Below, one piece after another: positions 44,141 through 56,300 of a stretch of DNA of 64,000 bases (its first letter is position 1; each line of letters starts with the position of its first letter). Position numbers and translations under genes: made by a program. The DNA is from Lycorma delicatula (lineage: Eukaryota; Arthropoda; Insecta; Hemiptera; Fulgoridae): NCBI RefSeq assembly GCF_047948215.1, contig NC_134458.1, positions 134,729,571-134,793,570 on the forward strand. Reading direction: 5' to 3'. The notes below the pieces were generated by a model, which saw only the letters and a program-made list of their open reading frames with translations, had not been told where the DNA came from and did not search any database.

Positions 44141-45483
44141 GGTGGTGGGTCATACGTAAGTACTGTCCGAATTTAAAATGAGGATCTCTTTTCGAGTCCG
44201 ATGATTGAGGCGCCTTTGGGAGGGGAATAAAGTAAAAATAACACTGTTGTAAAGGGCGCAGGAAATTATTGTAATTTAAGTAGATTAATTTATCCTAAAG
44301 AGTAATTGGGGCCACGAAAACCTATTAAAACACTTAGATTTATAAAGGAAAACTAAATTAATTTTATATATAATGCCGCAAAATTCGCCTTTCCCGCTAC
44401 TTACGCACTTGGAAAATTTGGTAAAATGTATACAAAAAAAAAAAATCGAAAACTTTATGTGGACTTAATCGTAATCACTATTTGCGTAACCTGTAAAGAT
44501 TTCATACCGATCGGTCCTCAAACTAGAAATTTAGCCACCACGTGGGTGCACCCACGAGGTGGCCAACGATAAAAAAATGATTTTTTCAAACAAATTATAT
44601 CACCGCACTCAGGAAAATATCGTGTAAGACACTATAGACATCTAAAAAGATATTTTGAAAAGCAGCAAAGTTAGCCAGCCCTTGCTGTACCGAAAGTCCC
44701 TTCGCAAAGGGCTTAAAACTATGAATTTTAACCAGGATTTTATACACTCTACCAAACTAAGTAACACTTATAATTATAATTTACAGATCGAAAAAGTTAG
44801 TGAGCAAGTAGCCACAAGTATAACGTACCAAAAAAATAAATCAACGGGTTTTAACGAATTTAAAAAAAAACCGTTAAGTACGCCAATATAAAACCAAAAT
44901 GTTTAATAAAACTACTAAAAGTCTTTAAATATGCTTTAAACTAATATAAATAATCGTATGTACTTAGCCATGTGGGTGCACGCTTCGATATTTAACACAC
45001 TATCAAATTAAAACTAATGAACGGAGATTAATTTTTAACTCGTGTATCAGAATGACCACCGCCCTTAGTATTAACATTTTACACAAAAAAAACTGTAAAA
45101 AACACATTTTTTACCACTATAATTTAGAAAAAACCAGGAGCTTCAAAAACACCTACCGCCATTTACAATATCCGCGAGACTCTATAACCAACTGTTACTT
45201 CTGTAAGAGTAATTAAAAAAAAAGCAAGTAATAGTAGCAGCCATTAATAGTCACAGGATTGATTCTCGTACATGTTAATCTAATATTTAAGCGTCGTGAA
45301 GAAAAGTGTATGGATCTGATTTAACGTATGCCAAATAAGTTTCAGAATTGATATTCCGGTTGAGATTCAAAATAAGATTCTTAATTTTCGATCCTTAAAC
45401 ATGTTTAAGAACGTTAAGATTTGTGAATTTGAACTGAAGATTATGTTTAGTGATTCTGGCAGTATTTAAAATTTCTTATGTAT
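44141..45483. other. AT-rich DNA without a recognised gene
   Basis: Upstream flank of the R1-clade LINE. It includes a near-palindrome at 44,534-44,563 (GCCACCACGTGGGTG and its near-inverse), part of which recurs as CCATGTGGGTGCACG near 44,968. No gene recognised. Confidence 0.5.
44534..44563. repeat. GC-rich 30-bp near-palindrome
   Basis: GCCACCACGTGGGTG followed by CACCCACGAGGTGGC; only one base pair of the fifteen does not match. It stands out in AT-rich surroundings. Confidence 0.85.
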
Positions 45484-45756
45484 TTAAATATCTTCACTGA
45501 ACTTAAAAAAATAAAAGTTACGAAAAACCTTCAGTTCTAGCTCAACGGTTTCTAGTTCAATTGGATACATGCTAACTAATTTCGGAAAGAGTAAGGTTCC
45601 TTCCGGAACTGTTTTCTTGATCTTGAATGCTTCTTTAATTTTCAGAGGAAATATTGTTGTAACAGCGAAATCATTAACCAATAATGTGCTGTTGTCATCC
45701 TGGAGCGTTTGTGGATGGAATGGAGAACACTTGAATTTTCCTTAAGGTAGTATTTT
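45484..45756 (-). other. Unidentified open frame, possible exon or element remnant
   Basis: After an in-frame TAA that overlaps a possible splice acceptor (CCTTAAG), the minus strand is open for about 85 codons. It reads GKFKCSPFHPQTLQDDNSTL, FPLKIKEAFKIKKTVPEGTL and PKLVSMYPIELETVELELKV, then stops. The composition looks protein-like, not AT-biased noise. I do not recognise it. It lies just left of the mariner insertion. It could be a host exon, part of an unknown mobile element, or chance. Confidence 0.3.
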
Positions 45757-45888
45757 TGGTCTCGTGATGCGAAATTGTCTTTCTTTCCATTCACTCCTTT
45801 ATTGTATTCTTCAGTGTAACATTATTCACTCTCAAGAAGAGTGAATAAAGTGTAGAATCTTATTCTTTGTTTGGTTGATTACAAATTA

Positions 45889-47211
45889 GAGGGTAAGTCA
45901 ATTATTATCTGCATATTAGTTATATTTTTGTTTATGTTGGTAGTACTGTCGTGTTGCGTAGATGACGCATGCGTGGTTTAATTGTTGTTATGTCTGTGTA
46001 GGTTTGTTGCTGCTAGGTTAGTTCCATTATCGCTGTCCTGCCGTTACCATGGCTGATCCGCTTTCTGTTTGCACCAAAGAAGAGCAACGTTCAGTGATCC
46101 GTTTTTTGTGGTTGGAAGGTGTATCCTGATACACCTTTTCGGCCCCTGGGCCGAAATTCATCGAAGACTTTCGGTACAGTAAGGGAACAGTGTGCTGCCG
46201 TAATAGAGTGTCTCTACGAATGGATTGAAAAATTCAAAAATGGTCGTGTTATGCACGACGAAGGAGCCGGACGACCGTTTACCGCCACAAATGAGGAAAA
46301 CATTGAGCATGCACGTGAGATGGTTTTCTTAGACAGACGAGTAACTATTGATGAAGTGGCACATCGTCTGCAAATTAGGCAGGGTTCTGCCTACGAAATC
46401 ATCCACAACAGACTTGAGTTCCATAAAGTCTGTGCAAGATGGGTCCCAAAACAACTCGCACAGTTGCATAAACAAACTTGCTTGGACATCTGCCAAAAAC
46501 ATTTGGATCGCTATGGTAATGAGCAGGACATCTTCTTAGACAGAATCATCACTGGTGACAAAACATGGATCCATCATTACAAGCCAGAGAGTAAAAGGTA
46601 GAGTATGGAATGGAAACATCCAAATTCGCCCGCAAAAAATAGTTCAAGACCCAACCATCAGCAGGAAAACTGATGCTTATGGTTTTTTGGGACTTACAAG
46701 GGCCAGTACTGGAACATTATGAGGAAAGGGGCATGACAATAAACTGCGCGTTACAGTGAGATGCTTACTGCCAAGCTGAAGCCTGCAATTCGAAGCAAAC
46801 GTCGAGGACTGCTGTCGAAAGGTGTTGTGTTGTTGCACGACAATGCCTGTCCACATACTGCTGCCCACACTGCTGAAACGCTCCAGAAACTCAACTTTGA
46901 AGTACTGGCTCATCCTCTGTATTGTCCTGATCTTGCCCCCTTCTGACTACCATTTGTTTGGTCCACTCAAAGAGGCATTAAGGGGCCATTGATTTACCTC
47001 GGACAAAATGGTGAAAGAACTGATGCATTCTGGGCTCACAGTTCAACCGAAAACCTTCTTTTATGAGGGCATCAGGAAGCTTGTGCAACGATGGACCAAG
47101 TTTGTTGAAATGTTAGTGTACTATGTTGAAAAATGATGTACATGTAAGTTTCCTATATGTATTGCAATAAAATTTATAACTACATTGCAGATAATAATTG
47201 ACTTACCCTTG
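45889..47211 (+). mobile_element. Mariner element with TA target duplication
   Basis: 1.32 kb, the usual mariner size. The left end is GAGGGTAAGTCAATTATTAT (45,889 on) and the right end is its inverse (ATAATAATTGACTTACCCTTG ending 47,211). TIRs match over about 33 bp with few differences. TA occurs on both sides (45,887-45,888 and 47,212-47,213). It contains one plus-strand transposase pseudogene. Confidence 0.95.
46049..47136 (+). pseudogene. Mariner (D34D) transposase pseudogene
   Basis: Start ATG at 46,049-46,051 (MADPLSVCTKEEQRSVIRFL). A TGA and frameshift follow near 46,126, then AEIHRRLSVQ in another frame. The frame then runs YEWIEKFKNGR, VTIDEVAHRLQIRQGSAYEI and IFLDRIITGDKTWIHHYKPE (first Asp 46,557-46,559), followed by a TAG. 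The second half has LLHDNACPHTAAHTAETLQK (second Asp 46,839-46,841) and YCPDLAP, then a one-base insertion, then SDYHLFG (third Asp 46,945-46,947). Allowing for that base, 34 residues separate the second and third Asp. The C-terminus ends FVEMLVYYVEK then TGA. All three catalytic Asp codons remain, but at least two stops and two frameshifts inactivate it. Confidence 0.95.
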
Positions 47212-47213
47212 TA

Positions 47214-50200
47214 ATTCCTGAAAGATATCCATTCTGTCGATGTAAAATATTGTGCACATCATTTCACCGGTATCTAGGTAAAGTTGAAAGATGAGGCAAA
47301 TTTGAGGTAAGATTTTCTTGGTTTGGCAATCTGTACCTGATTTTTATTTAATTTTTAGTCCCCAAATATTGAAGTAAAGAAATTTTTTAGTGAAACCTCT
47401 ATTATTATGTGCTGTATTCAAAAGTGCCATACTTATGATGAATCATGAAGCTTGTTTAATTTAATTCTTTGTATTAAGTGATTTTTTTTCTAGTTGAACC
47501 CTTATAATTCTTGAATTGAACCCTGGAGCCCTATCCTATATTGGGTACTTAATTTGAAGAGCTGGAGCTCGGCTGTAATACATTCTGTAGATTCGTATGC
47601 GTAGTCTTATCACAGTTTCTGTTAGTTTCGAGTGATATTGAGATGACGACATAATATTACTTCATCAGCCAATTGAGATTTGCATGTTTGATAGGAAAGG
47701 AGTATTAGTCCTTATCACTTTTGGTAGGTAGGTTGCATTTTGAAACTTCAGGGATGTTCTTTTCGAACCATCTCGTATTTCAATCTGACTTTGCTGGTGG
47801 TGGCTTTTACTTTACGCCTCATAGATCACATTCGGACTTCCATGTCCATGGAGAAACCAATGAAATAAAAGTTGGGTGAAAAGGATCTTGTTTAAGTGGG
47901 CATGGTGGATTTTGATTGGCAGTTAGGAATGTCGGTGAGTGAACAATTCAGATCTTATTCACCAGTTTACAACGATTTGTGAAGGAGGTGGTGTCTTGTG
48001 CCCAACTGGGATATATATTCATGTATGGTATTACAAGGAGATGTAGGTGATGAAATCATGGTTAGCGAGTGGCACGTAGCTTGGTAGAGCCCTCTAGAAC
48101 TAGATGCAAGCTCACATTTTGTTCGCTTGTCTTGCTGTTTCTAGACAAGAAGTAAGTCATTGTGATGTGCCATCCTCTATTAAGTCATTATTTTTAATTT
48201 ATAATAATCTCTTGATTCATAAAAAAATTCCATGTTCGCTTGTTAAGTTGAATTAAGGAGACTTTCTAAGGAAAGTCGAGATTACAAATTTTTTTCTACC
48301 AAATTACCTTAAAATTGGCAGTCTCAAAAAATGTGCAAAGGGAGATAAATTAGAAAGAAATAGTACTTGCTGTTTTAATTTTGAATTTTTCTTTGTAAAT
48401 TATTACTAAAAATCATTATCTTGTATTGCTTCACTTGATCATAATCTTGATCCACTTCATATTACTTTTTAATTCAAAATTTAGAGTGTGGATAACACTT
48501 GCTGGGTACTTTAATTTTGTAATAACATTTGTTTAATAATTTTTTTTTTTTGAGAATTGTAAAGAAAACTTGTTTCCTTGTATCTTTTTTTTTGTTGGAC
48601 AAAATGCTCCTTGCTAGAGCTTTAGAACTGAGTGATAGAACATTCATAGTACATTTAAACCAAATTTTCAATTCTTATACATATAAAACTTTTATTTTTT
48701 TATTCTAAAGTAATCATATGATATGATTTTGCTGACTAGTTTAATAAGTAAGTTGATCCTGATATTTTCTCTTAGATCTCAAGGTCCTGTAGTTAAGACA
48801 TGCTGTAGTTTTTAGAAAGTTACTGTGATAAATTGTTTTGTCCTACTTTTCTTATGAAGAGTAATTATTATATTATGCAGCTGGTTTTTATGTTGAATTA
48901 TAAGTTTTTATTGTTTTTAAAAAAAAGATGGTTTTATTCTCATTCAGAATTATGTTACGAATTTTATGTGTATTTTGTAGAATATTTTAGTTCACAAATT
49001 TTTTTTTATAGGACTTAATAAAACAGTTTATTTACGTAATACATAATTAATTACACAAAGGTTTTTTGTGTTTATATCTACTAACATGGCCGGCTCTCTT
49101 GTGCTACACCTGAACAACAAATTGCTTTTAACATTTTGGATGTTATCTTTGTGTTAATAGTATACATAATTTTTCTGATAAGGTATTTCAGTTGTATAAG
49201 TGTATAACAGTTGCTTAACATACTACAACTATACATAATCGTAGTGTCGTGGTTGCTTAATGTGTTTTGTAATTATTGATAGTAATGCTAAATATTGTTG
49301 TGTTGTCATATTACTTAAATGGTATCTCGTGTTCTACAGTATTTCAGTAGTTTTAATATTGCGGTTGGAGAACTAAATCTTTGAAATAGTGTGATCATAG
49401 TTTTTATAAATTATGTATTTTACCTCGGTTATTGTTTCGTACTGTGCTTGTAATGAAACTTTAAATATTTTCATTTTCAATAGCGATGATGTTCATCCAG
49501 TAACCTTTTCTGAAGCTTAGTCGGATTATAATCAGTTGATTATACATTTATGTAAAAATTTTTTATTAAAGATTCCACACACTTTTATTGGGGCTTTGCA
49601 GAAATATGAGGGAGGTTTGATTTTGGTATGTCATTCAAATATTATGTTATATAATTTAAAAATAAATTAAGATTATGTTAATAAGAATAAATAATTAAAA
49701 AAATAAATAAATAAATAAAACCTGTAATTATTCAGTAACCTGTAAAAGAATGCAGACTAGGCGTATTATGTACAATTTAAGCCATGCAGAATTGTCACTG
49801 TGCACAATGGTCACGATACGGATTGCTGCTTCTGATAGTAATTGTTGCTTCTGATATGCGATGCTACTTCTGATAGTAGGAATGACCTAACATTTTAGAC
49901 AAACTGACCTCCCCATAATTTATTATTACGTTCATTTTAAATATTTGTGGATGCCTTTTTTTTTAAATTGCGTTTTATTTACTTCAGCTAACTGATTAAT
50001 CAGAATTTATAAAAATGTGACTACACTCTAGTTCAGTATCTATGTTTAGTGATAAGATTATAACAGAATTTTTTTCTACATGATGTATTTAATATTATTC
50101 AGTCATTTCTTTTTAATTATTTATTATGCAGTATTTGTGTTCATTGTTTAGAGTCTGATTTATTATTATTTTTTTTTTTAATAATTGCCATATTGCTTTT

Positions 50201-50616
50201 AAACATAACATATAATGTTATTATGAAATAATGGTAAGTTAAAAAATTCATTTATTAACATAAATAAAACAAAACATGTTAATGTAGAACATAAATTTTA
50301 CATGACAAAAAATTTGTTTATTGCAAACAAATTTGGTTGACTGTGTTGTAAAATAACAATTAAAGACTTGACCCTATCTTATACCTCTACCACTGTACCA
50401 CTCTTTATAAGACTATCCTTCTAGTGCAACATAATGTGAGCTAGTACTGCTGTCTCTTCTTGATGAATCGTACGCTTAGTCAAGTTGTATATCTTTCCTA
50501 CCTGGCAAATAATGTCCAGTGTTGTCAAACTACACTACATCGTTTTGCAGAAGATTTTTCTTTTATTTATATTTTTCTGTTTTTATTATCATAATTAATA
50601 CGATGAACATTTGGAA
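47214..50616. other. AT-rich DNA; one possible exon, otherwise nothing recognised
   Basis: Segment 47,500-48,180 is somewhat less AT-rich than its surroundings. The rest is AT-rich with poly-T runs. A degenerate three-unit tandem repeat (TTGCTGCTTCTGATAGTAA-like) lies at 49,823-49,880. Confidence 0.5.
47895..47935 (+). other. Possible small exon with strong 5' splice site
   Basis: Reads GMVDFDWQLGMS and is followed by GTGAGT, a near-ideal donor (47,936-47,941), with CTTGTTTAAG as possible acceptor. The peptide loosely recalls the start of COMM domains (a hydrophobic-D-x-x-W segment). I saw no second exon of such a gene nearby, so this may be chance. Confidence 0.15.
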
Positions 50617-51001
50617 AAAAAATACAAAAAAAAAATTACAAAAATATATTTGATTACATATAAAAATTTATTTTTTAAAAAAGCTTTTATTTAACTAATA
50701 TTAATATTAACATTAATAAAAAAGGAAACAAATTCGAAAAACTCTAAAATGTAAAAAATAAGAATTAAATCAAATTGAGAATTTTAAACAAAAAAATAAA
50801 ATATATTAACAAATATAAAAATGCACAGAAAAGTAAAGAATAAATTATATAAATATCTAATAAATAACCAATAAATAAAAAATAAATAAATGTAATAATT
50901 ATTAAAAAAAATTAAAAGTAATGAAAATATTTAGTTAAATAAAAGTGTAGTGCAGTTTTTATAATTTATTTAAAACAACACAACATTTATTTTTACAAGA
51001 A

Positions 51002-51208
51002 TTAATTTTCATTTTCAATAACGATGCGAGGAGGCGGAAAGGTCTGCTGGAACCTCTCCAGTTGAGACTGACTAGCTACAAGTAACAATCTGTGAAAATG
51101 CACCCACTTGCTTTCTTTCTACGTGTTCTCACATAGTTGAAGTTCATCGTCGAATTCTACTTGTAATCTAAGCCAAATTGAACGCACTCTTTCCACTAAA
51201 AGTTTCAT
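51002..51208 (-). pseudogene. Second copy of the unknown once-coding segment
   Basis: Minus strand from ATG 51,206-51,208: MKLLVERVRSIWLRLQVEFD, then DELQLCENT, one TAG, KESKWVHFHRLLLVASQSQL and ERFQQTFPPPRIVIENEN before TAA. The stop is not where copy 1 has its stop, and copy 1's TGA is AGA here. The common ancestor was therefore open over about 68 codons. See 22,343-22,543 for interpretation. Confidence 0.45.
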
Positions 51209-52415
51209 TTTAATTAATTACGAATTTTTATTTAATGAATTCATAATTATGATTACAATTATAATAATGATAATAATTAATAATTTTTCAGATTACCTTC
51301 AAAATGTAATAACTTTGTGCAAGATTTCTAAATTTAATTTTTGTTTTTAATCTTATTAACCCTTAAAGCTCATCTCGGTGCAGATTTGAACCATCAAAAA
51401 ATTAAAACTTGAGTTATTTTATTACAGATAAATAAAATATATACATATACTAAACAACCTCATTAAACGAAAAATATATTTTAAAATACAGCAAATGTCT
51501 ATAAATACTTATTTGAAAACATTGTTATAAAAACTGTACCACGCTTTTATTTAACTAAATATTTTCATTACTTATAATTTTAAAATTTAATAATTATTAC
51601 ATTTATTTGTTGGTTATTTATTAGATATTTATGTAATTTATTTTTTACTTTTCAGTGCATTTTTATATTTGTTAATATATTATATTCTTTTGTTTAAAAT
51701 TCTGAATTTGATTTAATTCTTATTTTTTACTTTTTCGAGGGTTTTTCTAATTTATTTCCTTTTTTTATTAATGTTAATATTAATATTAGTTAAATAAAAG
51801 CTTTTTTAAAAAATAATTTTTTATATGTAATCAAATATATTTTTGTAATTTTTTTTGTATTTTTTTTAAGACTAAAAATAAAAGCTTTTAAAAAAGTAAA
51901 AATATTTATTTTTACACATTGAAGTTACATATGTGTACCAAATTTCAATCATTTTCATAGGATAGTTCATGAGAAATGAAAATTTTCAACTAAATGCATG
52001 AATTTAGTGTAGGGGTAGCGCGTGGGGGCGGGTCATATAAAATTTCGACACTGTAGTGCTGTATTGTCATCGAAGTTACATACGTGTACCAAATTTCATT
52101 GATTTTCATACAATAGATCAAAAGACATAGCAGTCGCAAGATTTGATTATGCCTAAAGCGAGTTAAATAAAAGCTTTTAAAAATACAATGTTTTTTTAAA
52201 ATTAAATATTGTTGTATGATTTATCTCTGTTTACTAGGAGCATAATGCAATGAATCATGTCTGATATAAAAACATGTTTTCCTTACATGTTTGTGCTTAT
52301 TATAATTTTGCTACCGGTTTTAAAAGTAAGTATCTCTGAGTTTAAGGAAGTTTCCAGGAACGGTTCATCAAATACTATTGTTGCATGTTGCATAAAACAT
52401 TTTTAGCTGTGTTAA

Positions 52416-52723
52416 ATGTCTGTGTAACCCACCAGTTTGGTCTAGTGGTTAACGCGTCTTCCCAAATCAGCTGATTTGGAAGTCGAGAGTTACAGCGTTC
52501 AAGTCCTAGTAAATCCAGTTATTTTTACATGGATTTGAATAGTAGATCGTGGATACTCGTGTTCTTTAGTGGTTGGGTTTCAATTAACCACACATCTCAG
52601 GAATTGTCGAACTGAGAATGTACAAGACTACACTTAATTTACACTCATACATATCATCCTCAATCATCCTCTGAAGAATTATCTAAACGGTAGTTACCGG
52701 AGGCTAAACAGGAAAAAGAAAAA
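52416..52723 (+). repeat. tRNA-derived SINE, copy 5, with target duplication
   Basis: Plus-strand, near-complete: head ACCCACCAGTTTGGTCTAGT, Pol III A box TGGTCTAGTGG (52,438-52,448), B box GTTCAAGTCC (52,497-52,506), body AGATCGTGGATACTCGTGTT, and tail GGAGGCTAAACAGGAAAAAG. Flanked by AGCTGTGTTAA at 52,405-52,415 and 52,724-52,734. Block copy 1 shows the empty site, which proves insertion after the block had multiplied. Confidence 0.96.
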
Positions 52724-53306
52724 AGCTGTGTTAATTAATTTTCTTTTTTTTAAAGAAAGTTTTTAAATTTGTTTTGGAAGGTGAACAAAAAATAACCTAT
52801 TTCCTTTTTTCGATATCCAATTTTAAAGCTTTTTAAAATCAGAAAAGATGATATCAAGTTTTGTAGATCATAGAATAAACATTTTAAAATGTTTTTCTAA
52901 AATTCCAAATGTGTACCTTTATATTTAATTGAAGTGTAAATAATATTCAAAAGGACTTTTTGTATCTAGAGGCCCGGCAATATTACATTCTGTTTCTTGG
53001 TCTTGGTTGTAGGGCATTGTTATCGGCTGGACAACATTAATGGGTAGTGTATTTTTTGTTTAGGTGTTGTTTTGTTTTTAATTTTATGCAAAGTTTAACT
53101 TCTACATAATATATATAATAATGTTAACAAGTTGTTCTTCAAAAATGTTTGCTTAAACTTGCACATATTTTATAAATACATTTGATACTGATTGTAATGG
53201 ATGAAGTGGCATGTGGCATATATTTTAAGTTTATTCAAAAATTTATTTAGGGTATTCTGAGGTAAAAACAAGAAAATTTTTTTTTTAAGAACTCTAATAA
53301 TCACTT

Positions 53307-56300
53307 CATTTTTATGTGAACTATTTGTATTATATACCGAAGGGACGATTATGTTGAATTTATTAGAAATTAAAAATTTAAATCTGATAGATTTACTTTT
53401 TTTATTTTCTAGATTGGTCATTTAATTACTTACCTCATCAAACAAACTTGCTTTATATTTTCAATATATAATTTTACTTTCTAACGTTGAACAAAGTTTA
53501 TTTGAAATTCTTTAAAAAATCATTCAAAATTAAATTCAGGGAAAGGTTGTAAATTTCAGTTTGTCTTAAAAGTTTTTTTTTTCAAAAATATTGTGTGGTT
53601 ACGTATCCAGATTTTTATAGTTATGTCAATCAAGGAAGAGAAATTCCTATTAACAGGTAGTTCCTTTTTTTAGGAGTAATGATTTTTGTTTAACAGTGGT
53701 AAAAGTTTAGATTTTCTGGCTTTTTTGCTTTATCCTCCTTGTATTTCTGCATTATTATTGTTATGGAACCAAGCAGGTATGTAATTCCTAGTGTCTATAC
53801 TAGGATAAAGTAAATGGGATTTTTTAACCGTCTATTACTAGTACAGTAGCAAAATTTACTTTTCAGTAGTCAAATGTTTGTTTTGTAGCCTTTACTGGGA
53901 TTGAAACTTTCTTTGTATGTATATGAATTTTATTGTAAACACTTTTTTTTGTTTCGTTATTATTGTTCTTTATGTTATTGTGTTACAAGTTTTCTGGGGA
54001 TGGGCGTAAACAAAAATTTGTTTTTTAAAGAATTAATAATGATAGTTTTTTGTAGTAGAACTAACTGGTATGTAAAAAAGAAAGTTAATGTTTAGGATTG
54101 ACTGGTTTAAGTTGTAAACACTAAGATGCCAACCTCTGTAGGGAGTAGTAGCAACTCTGTCTTTCATTCAGAAGGTTGTGGATTTGAATCCAAATTGACA
54201 TTTATCTCATTATAAATTTTCATACTTAATTCCTTCCAAGTAGACTGGCTTTAGAAAAATTCCTGACTGGTTGGAGTCTATCACGCTGTAAAACTCCTGT
54301 CAAATTGCTCATCCAATCTCAGAAAAAATATAGGGGAAAATGGGCATAAAAGGAAAAAAATTGTATCACAAAATTTAGCACTGTTGATTATTTTAATCTT
54401 CTTTACTTTTTTCATTCTGTGTGAATAGATTTTAATATAATAAATACATTCGAAACTTATCACTTTTATTCTTCCTCCAAAATTAGTATGCAATTAGCAT
54501 CAGTTTAGTAGCTTTTAGCATCCAGAAAATAATTAATACCATGGATATGGATGAAACTGCAAACATTACAGAATTTAACTCTGAAGCAGATAGCTTGTAA
54601 TGTTTTATATTTCATGAATCTTTTTTAATAATTTTGGAAGAAATATTTAAATTGTATTATTTTTTCTTACTGCAAAAAGGTAAGAATGGATACAAAATGG
54701 AATTTTCCTTCTGTTGCTAAAAAATTTGTTATTTGTAATTTAAGTTAAGCCAGTATTGTTTCTGTTATTACAGTAACCATTTGTTTTCTGTTTTATTGTC
54801 ACTTCTGCCTAATAAATTTGTAAATTCTTTGCTGTTCTTATGTTTTATGGTTTTATGTTTATTATTCATAGCAACTTTAATAACATTAATCAAATTATGA
54901 ACGTTATCTGCTGGTCTTTAATATTGGCTGACTCCAGCTTGAAATTCTTTCAGTATTTGGATGCTCTATCCAAAGTGTTGGAAGAATCTATTCAATGTCA
55001 ACTAATATATATCTTCTTGATTATATTCCTCTGCAATTAGATGCTCATCATAAATCATCTCCTTTATGAAGTATAAATGAAATTGAGTTTTTGAAACAAT
55101 TACTTATCGCTTCAGTTTCATAAATTTTGTTGTATGTGTCACCTGCTTCTGAAGAAAAATTGTATGGATTTTTAAAAAAAGACTCAGAAGGAATCTAGTT
55201 ATACCCAGTGCCATTTTATTTTTACTTCTTTTAATCATAATAATTAACTCGGTTTTAAAAGGGCATCTAAAATTTCATTGACTACAAAAGGCCTCGGCAT
55301 AACTGCTTATCCTGTAAAATATCATCTGTGGATTAACAATTATTATTAAAATGATTTAACTCACCTGAAGCAGGGATATTATTATCAGATGGGAAACCTG
55401 TTTTTAAAGTGTGACTAATTTGTAAAATTTTCCCATATCATTACTTACTACATTCCTTAAATGGATGAATATGATTAATTAACTTATAATATGCAAGACT
55501 GTTGGTTTTTCAATTTACATATAATATGAAGTATAATACATTACAACAGGATGGTTCATTTACTGCTGTTCTATAAGAATGCTGCAACTGTGTTCTATAC
55601 GAATACAATTATCTGCTGTTTTATTAGTCATATTAATTTAGAATTACAAAATGTTGATAAAAAAATTTGTTTTTACTACATTTATCGTTCAGTCACTGCA
55701 TTGGTTTTCTTTAATACAAAACAAATTAAAAACTTAAGAATAAATATTTGGAAAATTGATTAAACATGTTGAACAGACTATTAAAGAAAATTTGAAAATT
55801 AAGAAAATAATTGTTTCCGTTACTTTTTGTTATAAAAAAATAATTTTTCGAAAAGAAAATTAAACATTGTGCCACCTTTAATCAGGCTTGTTTTTCTTTT
55901 TGTTTTCAATTACTCCCTGCTTTGGCAGGGATGATTAATCAGTTTTGATTATTGTACAGTGTATTTTTTACATGCATGAAAATCAAACCCCGTACAATTT
56001 TTTTTATCTAATAACAAATAATTCCTTGAGTACACATTGTAAGTTTTAATCTATATCTGTTAACGTAATCGCATATACAAAATTTTCATTTCTACTTTAT
56101 ATCAAATATAAAATTAAAAATGTCTTAATCTTCTTTCATGAACAGATTTCTGACAGTATTTACAAACTTTGTTTTTGCTTCTATATTATAATTTAGGTTA
56201 CCAGTTAATGTATTGCATTCACAAATTCCAATGGCATTTATTTTATTTTACTCAAGAAATTGTACTTCCTTTGAGAATGTCTGCTTTATGAAAACATATG

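Larger units (their letters stand above)
50617..53306 (-). mobile_element. Complex repeat block, copy 2
   Basis: Inverted copy of 20,568-22,912 with the same internal order: arm 50,617-50,955, core 50,956-51,540, arm 51,541-51,860, the GAAATTTGGTACAC segment 51,861-52,190, then the remainder to 53,306. Without the SINE at 52,416-52,723 it is about 2.38 kb, close to copy 1. Homology stops at the same bases on the far side (GATTATT.GAGTTCT), but the flanks differ. It is therefore a mobile unit, not a simple duplication of the locus. Confidence 0.82.

Noticed and set aside
40344..44141. Many overlapping open frames on the plus strand
   Set aside because: Shadows of the GC-richer R1-clade LINE on the minus strand.
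52438..52510. tRNA gene suggested by A and B boxes
   Set aside because: The boxes belong to the head of a SINE found five times in the window. No full cloverleaf or acceptor stem forms.
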